A model generated the notes under the pieces. It was not told where the DNA came from, ran no database searches, and saw only the letters and a program-made list of their open reading frames with translations. The position numbers and the translations under genes were made by a program. This document shows, one piece after another, positions 46,364 to 58,129 of a DNA stretch of 64,000 nt. The number at the start of each line of letters is the position of its first letter. The first letter of the stretch is position 1. The DNA comes from Hyalella azteca (lineage: Eukaryota > Arthropoda > Malacostraca > Amphipoda > Hyalellidae): positions 86,615 to 150,614 of the forward strand of contig NW_025932956.1 of assembly GCF_000764305.2 (NCBI RefSeq). The letters run 5' to 3'.

Positions 46364-49245
46364 ACCCCTATCTTATTCTGGGTCAATAATATTTTTAAGC
46401 ATCTTCGGTACCTGGCAGTTTGGAGTGTTTCTACTATTTGAAACCACGACTCTTGCAAGCCCATCTTTTTTCGAATAAAAAGCACCGAAAAAGCCTAAAC
46501 TCCAAACCGAAAAGTTAAAAAGTTTTTGCAAGTTGATTTTCATCATATCTTTTCTAAAAAAGGATCAAATTGCTGTTAAATTCTATTAATTATTAACGGA
46601 ATTTCAAACCCGTTTTGAATGAAACTAGAATAGCATTATTGGTACGCGCATCACGAAATTATTGGTATGTACATCACGTGCATTGGAAGCGAAGTGTCTG
46701 CAGTTCGTCGCTTGCATTGACTTATATAGAGTCCAGAGGTCTTGTCTTCCTTTTTGTTGTGTTTTGACACGAAATTGGTGCCAAAAGGAAGCGATGATTG
46801 TTGACCGTACAAACTCTACCACGGAAACAAGATACTGCTTCTAGTCTCATCACGTACAACAGCCAACATCAGGCAGAGATCACAAAGAGATGATCCTGCA
46901 ATGCTTCAGAAAATTATCGTCACTGACTCGGAGTTAAATAAATTTCATATTATTAATCATGTGTTGTTTTCTTCCTCAGTGAACTCTTCGGTTCATCGGT
47001 ATCGGCTCCAGTGTATATAATCGTATGAATGTGCGATGAATAAGAAAGATTAACGGCAATATTAGCAATATTGAATGCCAAAAAAAATAAAAAAATTCGA
47101 AAAATACCACTCCTTTGAACGCTTTTAAATGATACATGGTCGGACTTGGAGTCATAAAATAATATCCATCTGCCACACTGAAGCCCTTTCATACTGGCAT
47201 AACGAGACAACGATGTTCTATCGATCCGGGGCCCGATGGCAACACTTATTTTTAGGTGTATGAAAATCAACGAATGAAACATTTATTTACACAAAAAAGG
47301 AACATAATTGGGACAATACAAAACAATATTTTTGTTTTTCATTGAACGATTTCAAGTTCTTTGTTAACTTTAGTTCTCAGTGTTTTAGATATTTCCAGCG
47401 AAGGAAATACATGACCCAAGCTGATGAAACTGAAGGGTTCTATCCCTCTCCATGGCCCTTTCGGCATCATCTCTCAAAAACGATTCGTTTTTGAAACGAT
47501 TCAAAAACGATTAACAGTCGCTGGCCTATTTAGCTACTGTCCCTCGTTGGTAGATTTGATCGTTGGTGATAGCAGCCTTAACTGAGAAATGGATATGATA
47601 CGAAAGTGCAAGGTCCTCTGGTGAAATAGTTTTCTGCGGCCAGAAAGATGACTCTATACTCAAACGATATGAGTAACTTTCTCAAAAAGAACGCTAGGCC
47701 TGCTAAGCTCCTTTGCTGCGGTGCCTCTCACGCAGTATCAGGTCAGCAACTCTTACAATAGGTACAAATTATGTTAAAATTAGCGCAGAACACTTCGATC
47801 ATGTATCCGCGAAAATTCGCTGATAGAAAACTTGCTCTGACTGCTGGTCACGAAAGTTTGTAGGGCAGCAGTGAAGGTTATTTGCTGGTTTTGAGAATAA
47901 ACTTCTCAAAATCGATTAAGAAAATAACCATAAGACCTCCACTTATGTAGTTGTTTTAAACTTTTAATGCGGCAAGTTATTGCTGGATAGGAGGTTTGGA
48001 AAGCTATTTTGAAAAGCACACCACCTACGCACGTAAACATTTAACATAGTCGGAGAAAGATTACATCTGGATTTAAAATTTGGCAAACATGTCAAGATTC
48101 TTGCGATGAATAGTCCTGGTGTTAAAAGTTTCTCATGTTGAAGCGTTTATTTTTACATATTCATATTCGGTATACTATAAATTGTCATTGATTTTCCCGC
48201 AAACGCAAATTTTAGTAACATTCACGTTCTATTACTAAAACTGAATGCAATTAAAGTCTGCTAAGACATTAAATGGCGCATGAGGCAATACATTTTTTAT
48301 TCATTCAACGCTTAAACGATACATCAAATTATTAATAATAAACTTTTTTCCTAAAATTGATTAGAATGTGGCTGAAAATTATTCTGAATCGTCCAAATAA
48401 GACATGGGTTAAATTTACTTTCTTAATTGTTCAGCGCATAAACGAAAAATTGCATCAGATTATCTTTGCTAATGTTTGTGTAACATAGAATATAATTTTC
48501 TGCGCCAATTGCGTTCGAGATATTATTGAGAAAAACATTGCTTACTGTTTTTTACTGAATGAGGCATTTCGTTAGGTTTTGTTTTAGACTAGAAATCTCC
48601 TAAACTTTTATAGCTTAGAGAAAATATACAAAAGCTATCATTGTGTCTGTCACAAAAAAATGCTTATCATGATCCTGCCTATCATTCCGTATCATTATTA
48701 AATATAAGCTTGCGATACTCCAGCTTTGTAATTACAAGACACTACAGTGATCCATGCGCCGTTGTATTTGCTGTGTGAGCGGCCCATCGCCTCGGTAAGA
48801 ATATTGTCGGAATCGGTCATTTTATCCCAACATTTATCTCTAAGTTAATCTTCAAGAGATTAACCATGATGCTGAATATTTTTATTCATATTGTGTTATT
48901 GGCATTGCGTATGTAAAATAATATAAATAATAATAAATAACAATTCACTGGCTTGAAGAACCCTTGAGATTCTTAGCTAAAAGTCTCACTCGATTAACAA
49001 ATAAAACTAACTTGATGTTGCTTTTTGGCGTACAAAATTAGTTATTTACTACTTGCTTCTGAATTATTTTCGAATCGAACACAATTAAAAATACAAATGG
49101 ATTTAGTCGTCGACAACTTTCACCTTATATAAAAAGCTTTTAAAAAAAACTTTTCTTTTAATTCAACATTTCTAAATCTTAAAGCATTATAAAACAAAGC
49201 TTCTGTCGACCAAATAAGTATACAGTATACCAAATTGTTCACCAG
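46364..49245. other. Intergenic, no feature recognised
   Basis: Left part presumably includes the promoter of the Gr at 46363. Short inverted words (AGTTTGGAGTGT / AACTCCAAAC) lie at about 46419-46510. No exon with matching splice sites was found in the remainder. Confidence 0.35.
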
Positions 49246-49374
49246 GAGATGCCCGGCGTGTACCAATGCGACGTGTGTGAGCACTACTACAACTCAGCCG
49301 AGAGGAAGCCGCTATGTCTGCCCTGACGTCATGACTTCTGCAGGGATTGCCTCTCAAAATTACCTTTGTTTAAA
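49246..49374 (+). pseudogene. RING-finger exon with a stop at a zinc-ligand codon
   Basis: A 43-codon, phase 0-0 exon bounded by acceptor TTCACCAG and donor AAA|gtgagt. It reads YQCDVCEHYYNSAERKPLCL, P, stop, RHDFCRDCLSKLPLFK. Against the RING pattern C-x2-C ... C-x-H-x2-C-x2-C, the ligands C8, C11, H29, C32 and C35 are present. The position of the third ligand Cys (codon 27, 49324-49326) is TGA, one substitution from TGC or TGT. RING domains recruit E2 enzymes in ubiquitin ligases. The clean frame and splice sites suggest recent loss, a sequencing error, or, less likely, recoding as selenocysteine. No other exon can be joined to it with confidence. Confidence 0.7.
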
Positions 49375-49734
49375 GTGAGTATTAAAGATTTATTTTCTTC
49401 TTCTTTATATAATTCGTAATTGATCGAAAGTTGCTTCTATTTAGTCAGGTTGCGTCCGTATCGTATAGATATAGTGCTTTACTCGGAGCTTTCGATTATA
49501 CGTTCTCGAATACTTGGGCTTCGGGAAAAAATATAGCACGAAGAGAGGGTTGCAATGAAACAGTGGTACATTCAATATGAACCTCAATCAAATGCATGTC
49601 CTAAGTTAACGAAATCACTGGTAAAGGAAACGGGTCATCGAACACAATCAAAGTTGAAAATTTATCCATCTACATCGTGCAAGCTTCCTAATTTCCCAGA
49701 AACGTTGATCCATGGTGCATTTCGTTGATCCATC

Positions 49735-49959
49735 GTGCAATCTATCCTTTGCACGGTCGCCTTTCTCAGTCGCTTTGTCTTCACAGATGTAGTATCTCTG
49801 TTGGTAAGGATGTCTCATTGTCGGTCTAAACGTATATTTTATCACGACCGTAGTTCTGAATGGTGGCGTTGTCTTCACTGTCGACGATGTTACTCCAAGC
49901 TCGTTGCTGTACCGACACTATATACCGTTGTACCGTTGCCCGTGACTCCACCGCACTGA
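49735..49959 (+). other. Possible FLYWCH-type zinc-finger remnant
   Basis: A plus-strand frame contains RSKRIFYHDRSSEWWRCLHC then RRCYSKLVAVPT and ends PPH. The W-x-C...C-x-(A/S)-(K/R)-L arrangement recalls FLYWCH domains, which occur in insect chromatin proteins and in MULE-type transposases. The opposite strand is also open, so chance is a real alternative. It lies 360 bases downstream of the RING exon on the same strand, but no splice sites link the two. Confidence 0.25.
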
Positions 49960-50554
49960 TGATCGACTTGTGATATTCATTTCTCAGTGTTCGATGCTGG
50001 AATTTCCGGCTTTAAAATCGTTGAACGTCTTGTTGTCTTTCGCGTTTTCTCACGGCTAAACCACAGCCGTAGCAAAGATGTCGACAGTACAAATATCTCC
50101 AAGTCATGGCCGTTATTTTTGGACTTATGGTGTTATATCAGAGATAAAGTTGTATCAATGAATAGAATTTTTGCGCGTCTGTTATTTCTTTACATGCCAG
50201 CCAAAAGCCCATGACATCACATGCGCCTGCGGAGCTGCAGATCGTTTTTGCGCGATGGTAGAAGAAAATTAACTTTTTGATGCGAATTTTAGGGTTTTCA
50301 GAACATTTTTCTACCCGGTTCAATATTCGTTCAAACAAGAAATTAGTGCCTATGTGATTTTGGGGGGTTTCAATAATATTTGACGTTATTTAATGTTCTT
50401 TGTAATGAATTAAGATTAAATTAATAGATTCTAACTGTATCCAATGCACTATACCTACACTAAGTTCTGTCTGCATTGTATTTCATGTAAAAAACGAGGA
50501 TTTTTAATCAGATTGCTCAACCTGCTAAGAAACATGTATCTCGGTACATTTTTT

Positions 50555-50803
50555 GGTATTATTGCAGATTAACTACATCCAAAAAAAAGGGTGTTTTTTT
50601 TTTAATTATATGTTTTTTGGGGTGTAGATTACGAATCTGAAATCCAAGTTAGGCATTTTTAGCGCGATTTTTGGGTCGGAAAAAAATCGGTTTTCCGATG
50701 CCGACCGCCAAAAATGGATTTCAGATTCGTAATCTACACCCCAAAAAACATATAATTCAAAAAAACACCCTTTTTTTGGATGTAGTTAATCTGCAATAAT
50801 ACC
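50555..50803. mobile_element. 249-bp foldback MITE
   Basis: Arms of about 95 bases match closely: GGTATTATTGCAGATTAACT at 50555 and its complement ending at 50803, continuing through TTTTTTGGGGTGTAGATTAC and GAATCTGAAATCCA. The loop contains GGGTCGGAAAAAAATCGG. No coding capacity. Confidence 0.85.
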
Positions 50804-51203
50804 CATTTTTTTATTTGCTGATGCTGGCAAATGCAAAAATTTCAAGCTCAGGAATAAATTAACTTTTCAGAGGTTTAAATTATGAACATTCATAATTAAC
50901 TGATATATTTCATTTTCTTAAAATTCAGTTGAATGATATATCCTCTGAAACTTTACCATCTAGTTGAAAATTTTTACACCTTATTTTTTGAATGATTTTG
51001 TAAGAATTTACACAGTCGACTTTGGATTCAAAATTTTATTTAATCAACGAATTCAAAAGAAGTAAAATTGGCTGGAAGCAGCAACGACGCTTTCAGTAAT
51101 AGTCAAGATGCTTTGCAAGGTTTTCATTTATTTATTTATCCTTCTGGTACCAGCAACGATGAAGTATAATTTGGTAAGCAATAGCGATGAAGTAAAATAA
51201 GGT

Positions 51204-51298
51204 TGGATTGCTCCGAGCGTGGCCAAGTTTAAAGGGCTCCAGGTGTGGTTACCCAGCCGCTGCGACGTAGCCGTGACGCCCGACAACGTAGACGTTAC
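51204..51298 (+). CDS. Exon-like open stretch, unidentified
   Basis: Reads WIAPSVAKFKGLQVWLPSRC then DVAVTPDNVDV with a donor-like AC|gtataag at 51299. The frame ends in a stop at 51309 if not spliced. It is GC-richer than its surroundings and biased like coding sequence, but no clean acceptor is visible and I do not recognise the peptide. It could belong with the RING exon on the same strand 1.8 kb upstream; that is inference only. Confidence 0.3.
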
Positions 51299-51309
51299 GT
51301 ATAAGAAAT

Positions 51310-53216
51310 AACGTGGCACACAGGAATGGCTCAGCGACAGCACTGGACCCGAAACTTGAGGAACGTAGATACTAAAAAGACATAAACATAATCTTGGTCA
51401 GGTTCATAAAGGATTTGACGGTAAATTTAATGAGCAGCGATTTCAGCAATTAAATCAAATCCAAAATCTGTCAACTGACCTGAGTTTTTAATGCCCAGTG
51501 TTATGACTTAATGAATATGGAATGAATGAAGAGTTTAATCGGAGAAATTTAGAGGAAATCAGTTAGAGGAGTAGGAAGTCGGAAAATGAGAGCAAGAATA
51601 GCTAAAGGTTTCACTGCGTGTTGAAAGAAGATGAAAGACTTAAATTAGGATTGCACATTCCGAAACAGTATAACCAACTGCCATCGTGAATTGCACGACC
51701 TCATATCTGGCAAAATAGAACTATTGATATTTGACAAACTTTGAAATGATTTAAAATATTTGATGTAATTTGATATATATTTAACACCCATATATTTATA
51801 ACTTTGATATATATTTTATTAAAATAAATTTAATATATATTGAAATAAACTTAAACTTTGCTATAGATTTGCAATATATTAGATATTAATTTGATATAAA
51901 TTTGCTTAAAATGATACACTTAAAAAATGTGTCCCACAGGAACAAAAATAAGCATATTTAATGCAAACCAAACAAAAGGAAAATGACACCACATTCGCTC
52001 AAAATAAGGGACAGCGATTAAGGTTTATTGAAAGTTTGAGAAATACTTAATGAATGACGAGTATGATGCTTCTGGAGACACTGTTTAGTTGACGGCACAA
52101 AACTGTAGTTCGTAAGGATCACAGAGTGACGACCACCGCTCGGAATAGCCAAATGAATCTTGCCAATTTGAAGAGCTTGTTCGCCCAGTTTCGGACGTTG
52201 ACTTGTCCGCACAAGCTGGACAAAAGGCAACCGCACTGCGCCGGAAATAAATAATTCGAGATTACCTTTATTATTATGGAAGATTGTAAGGATATAAAAT
52301 TTATCTTTGAAATTAAAGAAATAATCGGTGAGAAATATATAATTTCTCACAGATTTGCAGCTTGCCAGACGTCATTCATTTCGAAATTTAAAAATTATGG
52401 TTTTCGAGCCACTCTACTCATCCTATTGCCGTGGATGATTCTGTGCATACTGTTTATGGATCAGCCACACATCAGATTGCTACAACTCACGTCCGAATTC
52501 GAAAATTTTCGGGTAGGGTGGCCATCGGCAGGTTATAGATGTAACATATAGGCCGGACACTCCATCTATGCCGCATCGCTGCGCCATCGGTGTTCCACCC
52601 ATGATTGTCACCTATAACCACTAATAATCATGGGTGCTGCACCGATAATTTTCATTTTATAGTTGCTTGATGGTCACGGAAGAACAACCTTTTGGTTCGC
52701 ATTAAGAAAAGATTTATTTAAGAGTCCTTATATAGGCAGGCATCGCCTAGAGCTGCGATTTACATCGCCTAGAGCTGCGATATATTTTCGCATTGTTATA
52801 ACATCAAAATCCTCGATATTATTTTTAAATTGCGTTGTTGATTTCAATGCAATATATCGCAGCTCTAGGCCCATACACTAAAATCTAGGAAAATCGTAAA
52901 GTGGCGTGTAGGATTTTCTCAAAAATCATACGTCGCCCTTAATTAGCGTTGTAGGTCTACGCTAAACGCGCAGACTTCTTTCAGTGCATGTGAGGTTATA
53001 CATATACAACCGGTAGGAAGTATCTGATAGCAGATGATTGGAAATGAGATCAGGGTGATAAATTCAAAAAGTAATTCATGAAATTTAACAGGATGCATTT
53101 CCAGCAAAAATTATCGTGGGCTGAAAGTCAGCAAATAATAGAACAATTACATTCACCTCAAACTATAGCATTTACCCGTCTGACGAAGCAAAATCAACGC
53201 CTTGACGTTTTTTGTT
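51310..53216. other. Intergenic with short inverted repeats
   Basis: 51720-51920 is a degenerate run of TTTGATATATATTTAA-like words. 52740-52790 has a 22-bp unit (CATCGCCTAGAGCTGCGATT) twice in tandem; 18 bases of the second unit recur perfectly inverted at 52852-52869. About 52595-52635 has CACCCATGATT / AATCATGGGTG arms. No gene is supported. Confidence 0.45.
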
Positions 53217-53282
53217 ATGGACGGACAGCATCCAGCTAGTAAACCATCTCGTGGCTCTCAACAGCACCTAGTACAGGTAGAG
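53217..53282 (+). CDS. Candidate short coding exon, unidentified
   Basis: ATG at 53217 opens 22 codons (MDGQHPASKPSRGSQQHLVQ, VE) ending at a strong donor GAG|gtaagc, phase 0. A phase-0 exon that could follow is at 56141. Low-complexity hydrophilic composition; nothing recognised. Confidence 0.22.
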
Positions 53283-55072
53283 GTAAGCCTGCACTAACAG
53301 AATGCAGATACAAGGTGTAGGATTAGAATTAAGTATGTCTGTTACTGCTAGACATTGACCAGAACATATGTTTTCCTTCTGAAGATGAAGAAACAAATTT
53401 CTTTCGTTACACTGATATTGTGACTTGGGGGTGCCTACACAACGACAATGAAATCAAGTACGTTGAACAGATATATATTGGAGAGTATAATCTCATATAT
53501 ATTGCAATGATGATAATTCCAGTCTTCAACCCAGGTAAACGATAGCTGCTACATGAAAGCTCCTTAGTACGAGATACAAAAAACCCAGTCTCATTTCTTT
53601 TTCTTCGAATGACTGATAAGCATCAGAATAATGATGAGGTTTGATGTAAAACAAATATCACCCTTGGAATTTTTTAGACAAATTTTGTTTAACGTACTAT
53701 AATGTAATTAAGGGAAAATCAGCTCTGAGAAAATGTTTGCCTATGCAGCTGGTGAATTTGAATTTTATATAGTAATTCTCAACTAATCATCTGTGAATTA
53801 GCTTCACAATGACATAAAATTTCCGTAACTCTTTTTCAAGTCTATTAATTATTAATATCCTATTTTTTCCTGACTTTTTGGAAGTTAGATATGCACGCAA
53901 TGTTATTGTGTTGAAAATATACATATATAGTTTGTGGGGTCTTATGCCAGCAATCTCAGATAATTGACCCTTGACACGCGACATTACATTTGGGAAGTTA
54001 TTAATAAATAATTATTATCTGAAATAAAGACATATCATACGAAGATATATCTCTACTTGTTATATGTTCAATATTTCAACTCATTTATCAAGTTTTTTGC
54101 CCAAACACATAACAATTTCAAGTGTTATAAATTACTAGCATGGAAGAAATGTTGACAACTATTCTGGAAAAGAAGAAATAATAACAGCCTACCAATTTAT
54201 TTAATGAAAACACTCCGACACGCACACGTGGGCAAACAAAAATCACGAAATACACCAGGGCATGCAAGATGCCTAGGATTCCTGTTCGTCGAGATTACGA
54301 AGAATAATTAAAATGAACGCAAGATTATTACAATTGCATTGATTTCAAGAACTTGAGGTGCAAATAATTTTCTGACTAGGCCCATTATTAAGGAAAAGTC
54401 ATAATTCGTTCAGTCTTTTTTCGTCATTACAAAGTATGATTTGAAATTCAATTGAGCTGTTCAGCTAAATTCATGCAACGTATGACAAAAATTTCTAGCT
54501 TACCTTCGCCAGGTTTGATGGCTCCAAATGCAGCTTGTTATCGTTCAAGAAAAATTATCCGTGATTTATTTTAGTTGCGGTGCCCAGCTATTGTATTCAA
54601 CAAGTTAATATTGAATAAATATTTATCATATTTCACCAGATCAATTGCGGTCAACATACGACGTGGTCACGGCCGTGTCGGTGATGTTGCTACACTTGAT
54701 TCTGTGGTGGCGCTGCGACGTCGTCTGTCCCATCTTCATCCAAGCCAGTGACCTTAACGATCTCAACTTCTCACCAATGATGCTTTTGGAATTTTAATCT
54801 TTACAAGATCATTGGTATCAATATACAAGTTTTTAAATTGCACAGCAATTTTGTACAGCCACCATCATTCCTGTGATGTACTTCACCAACTCTACTGATT
54901 ACCTATCCAGCAGAGTAATTGATATTAAACATTCTAGTATACATTTTTTCAATAACATGGTTAAAAAATGATTAGAATTTGACCCTAGTCAGAAATCGAT
55001 TAGGAGAATAACCAATTCTGAAAATAACCTCGATGTAATTCAAAAGAGCATTCTGATGGACTATACAATCCA

Positions 55073-55263
55073 TCAGCATTGAATTAAATTAAATCACACA
55101 TGAAAATTTGAATTTCAAAAACATTGTTTCATACCCTTAATTAAAGAAAACCATAGATTTTAAAGTAACGGTACTTTTAAATCTATGTTTTTCTTTAAGG
55201 CATGAAACATAATGTTTTTTGAAATTCTAATTTTCATGTGTGATTCAATTTAATTCAATGCTG
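55073..55263. mobile_element. 191-bp foldback element
   Basis: CAGCATTGAATTAAATTAAA at 55073 is complementary to the end at 55263 with few mismatches. The pairing continues through ATCACACATGAAAATT, TTTGTTTCAT and AACCATAGATTTTAAAGTA to a centre near 55165. AT-rich, non-coding. Confidence 0.8.
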
Positions 55264-56140
55264 AATTGGCATAATTTTCTAAACAAATGCTACCATATTT
55301 GTGGTAGGAATCGCTAGGGGGAAGACATTCTGATTTTGGAATCCTCTCGGTAGGTGGAAGACATCGACTGGCGATTGACGTTCCTTGCGCATCACGGCAC
55401 AATGCGCCGGCACAGCGACCAGGTGAGCTCAAAGGGTGTCCGTGAGGTCCTTTAGTTCTACCCCATTCAAGACACGATTTTTCGTTGCGGCTAGTTCTTT
55501 TCGTTTTCAGATTTTCAGATCGGGAAAAGTTTCTACTTTAATTTCGAATTTTTAAACGTTTCTTATAGTGTGGATGTATAATGTTGGGCTATTGACAGCA
55601 ATATTCTAACGAACACTTGCAAGTAACAATGTTTTATTTTTACGCATTAAAGTTAACATAGTTTTAAGGGCTAAATTGAGACATGAGTGGTCTGAGTAAT
55701 TTTTGAATGCTTTTGAGTAATTTTTTCATTATTTGTGGATGCGTATCAAACTTTTGCGTAATTTTCGGCAAAATTGACATAGGGGAAAAACATAGTATAA
55801 AAAAAATGGAATAGAAATAAGAAGCCGGAAATCAACAAACATGAAGATGAAAACTCATACACCAGCTTGACACAGGGTACAAAAATTTGTTCGTGCGATT
55901 TGAAGAATGCATGCAATTTTTACCTCCCCTCAAAGTTTGCGTCAATTTCACATTATTATAAATAATTCACCAACTTTTCTTCGTAGACAGATTAATTGTA
56001 AGAAAAGATAATTTGGTTCGTTTGCTAAGCATAGTCAGATTCAAAGGTGCATTACTAATTTTATTGATGACATCGATTTTATATGGCATGTTGATTGTCG
56101 ATTCATTCCTCTAAAGTTATTGTGTCTAATATGTGCGCAG

Positions 56141-56224
56141 CTTCAGCGTCTGCAGCAGTTGCTGCGACAGGCTCCTGGTTATGGCATGTGGATTATTCAG
56201 CCTCAAGAGAGCACGAATAGTTGA
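56141..56224 (+). CDS. Candidate terminal coding exon, unidentified
   Basis: After acceptor TATGTGCGCAG the phase-0 frame reads LQRLQQLLRQAPGYGMWIIQ then PQESTNS and stops at 56222. Gln/Leu-rich start, then a hydrophobic turn. It could be the last exon of a gene that includes 53217-53282 or the RING exon, both plus-strand and phase 0, but no homology supports joining them. Confidence 0.28.
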   Translation, partial: LQRLQQLLRQAPGYGMWIIQPQESTNS

Positions 56225-56560
56225 CGTAAGTCTTGGTCATTGTCAGTTTAGTATGCGTACACATTCTACTATTTTTTAATACTGCGTTTAATATTTATAA
56301 TACTCGTCGGACAATTGGCCTCGCATGAGCTGGTGTGATACTGATTTGTTAGATTGTTTGCCGGTTGATCGTGAACGGTCGTGTTGGATTCATCGGGACT
56401 GTTCGTGCATTTGAAGCGAGAATCAAATCTTTCTTAAATTAGGATACAATAGCTTTATTGCTGTGGATGAGTTTCGGGACAACAGAAATTTGATTTTGGA
56501 TTTTTCTTATGAGATGAGAGAACCGGATCCTAGCCGACCGTTTAAGTTATTTATGTTCTT

Positions 56561-56663
56561 AGCGCATTTTCTCATTTATGAAAAATGCTCTATTGTACTC
56601 GTCATGTCCGTCTGTCCGTCTGTCCGTCCGAAACTTCACGTCTTCGTCGCAAGAAAATGCGCT
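56561..56663. mobile_element. R1 inverted-repeat element (copy 3 of 3)
   Basis: AGCGCATTTTCTC at 56561 and AAGAAAATGCGCT ending 56663, with the same CTCTGTCACTCACTGCAGTG flank as the copy at 12564. One base of the right terminal repeat differs from the other copies. Confidence 0.7.
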
Positions 56664-58129
56664 CTCTGTCACTCACTGCAGTGAGTACTGAGTTATATTT
56701 TTTCGAAATATTTGGTATTTTACCGTGTACAAAGACTTGATTATATCAGAAGTATCACTGAAAATATTTCGTTTTATATAAAAAAGTTTTTTCTTCTCAG
56801 TCAGAAGACAAAACTTGATTCCAAATTAATACAGTGAGGTAAAGATAGTTAGTTCATTATAGAAATTGTATTAGTAACGCTAAAAAACAACTCCATAAAC
56901 TTACAAATGTATGCAAATTTGTATTCAAATTTCAAGTAACAATATTTTTGTGCTTTAGTAATCATGGACGGTACCACCTGAAAATAAAATAAGCGTATTG
57001 TAGTATCTTGCAACAATACGCATTAAAGATTCATATTTAGACTCTTATATATATTTACGGTTATATATATTTAGGTTCTAAATAAACGCACAAACAGACT
57101 GAAGCAAAAACATAATTGGTAATGTAAACAGGGAATTACGACTTAAATACTCTGAGGCTGCGACTCTACTCACGGATAAAGTGCTATTCACAATAGAAGG
57201 CATTTCGAATGGTTAAAAATTTTAAATCGTTCGGTAATTCATACCCGCGCCTAACGCTATTTAAATTTTATAAACTGAGATGATTTATCGCATTTTTCAT
57301 TTCATCGCCTTGAATTAATATAAAATTTATTTGAATGTTTAGCAATTGAGAAGGCTCAATTTGTCGAGTGTTTAGGCCATGTTGCCGCCTGCATTTAATT
57401 GTAACCATGTAATTAGATGTAATTCGTTAACGTGTTTCAGATAAATGATGATAAAAACGCTTAAATATATTGAATACACACACAAACACGTAATAAATTG
57501 TGTCTCAAGGTGAGAGATGTAATAAAGGTTCACTAATTTCCGTAATTGATGTCCAAATGAGAGGGTTTTCAGAGTGTGAATATACGCGCAATGACACTGG
57601 TGGGCACTATTCTGTTGCAGAGCAAATGCAAATTTTGTAATAGTTAACAAACCGCTGGAATGAGATTAGAGGCAATAGTGAGTCTTAGGTGTTTGGGCTT
57701 AGGGAAACAATGAGAAACACGCAAGGAAGGTGACTGATGCAAAGATGAAAGAACGACTGGTGATGATGATTGTGATGTCGGAAGAAAAAGGCTGGACCAG
57801 CGCTCCTCTATTTGTGGGGGATTACGAATGGAGGGGACTGACGAGGTAAGTGGTGCCTTAATATTTACTGGTTCTTATTCTTTCATTGCAGAAAGGGAGA
57901 CCATTGAAGATCAGAAATCTTATTTTCTCCACTAGGTGATGGTCGTTGGAGAGCCGCTTGGTTAGAGAGATTGTGTGATGTAGGAGAAGACAGCGGATGA
58001 ATGGATTGTGACCATGATGGACGTTTTAGCTTGAGTGACCGCTGGTATAATTGAGCTTGGAAGGAGATATAGGGCAGCGTTTCGAGACCAGAAAAAGATT
58101 AAAAATCTGTCTAGAGGGGATTGCAGCGC
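56664..58129. other. Intergenic, no feature recognised
   Basis: One donor-like site (GACGAG|gtaagt near 57847) follows an open stretch but has no matching acceptor. Nothing else is supported. Confidence 0.35.

Noticed and set aside
52018..52350. 110-codon minus-strand open frame ending near AATAAA
   Set aside because: Some coding-like stretches (GEQALQIGKIHLAIPSGG), but no domain, acceptor or duplicate supports it; left unannotated.
54640..54757. Ankyrin-like exon (AVNIRRGHGRVGDVATLDSV)
   Set aside because: Weak resemblance only; the TPLH-type core is absent and the splice phase does not fit neighbouring candidates.
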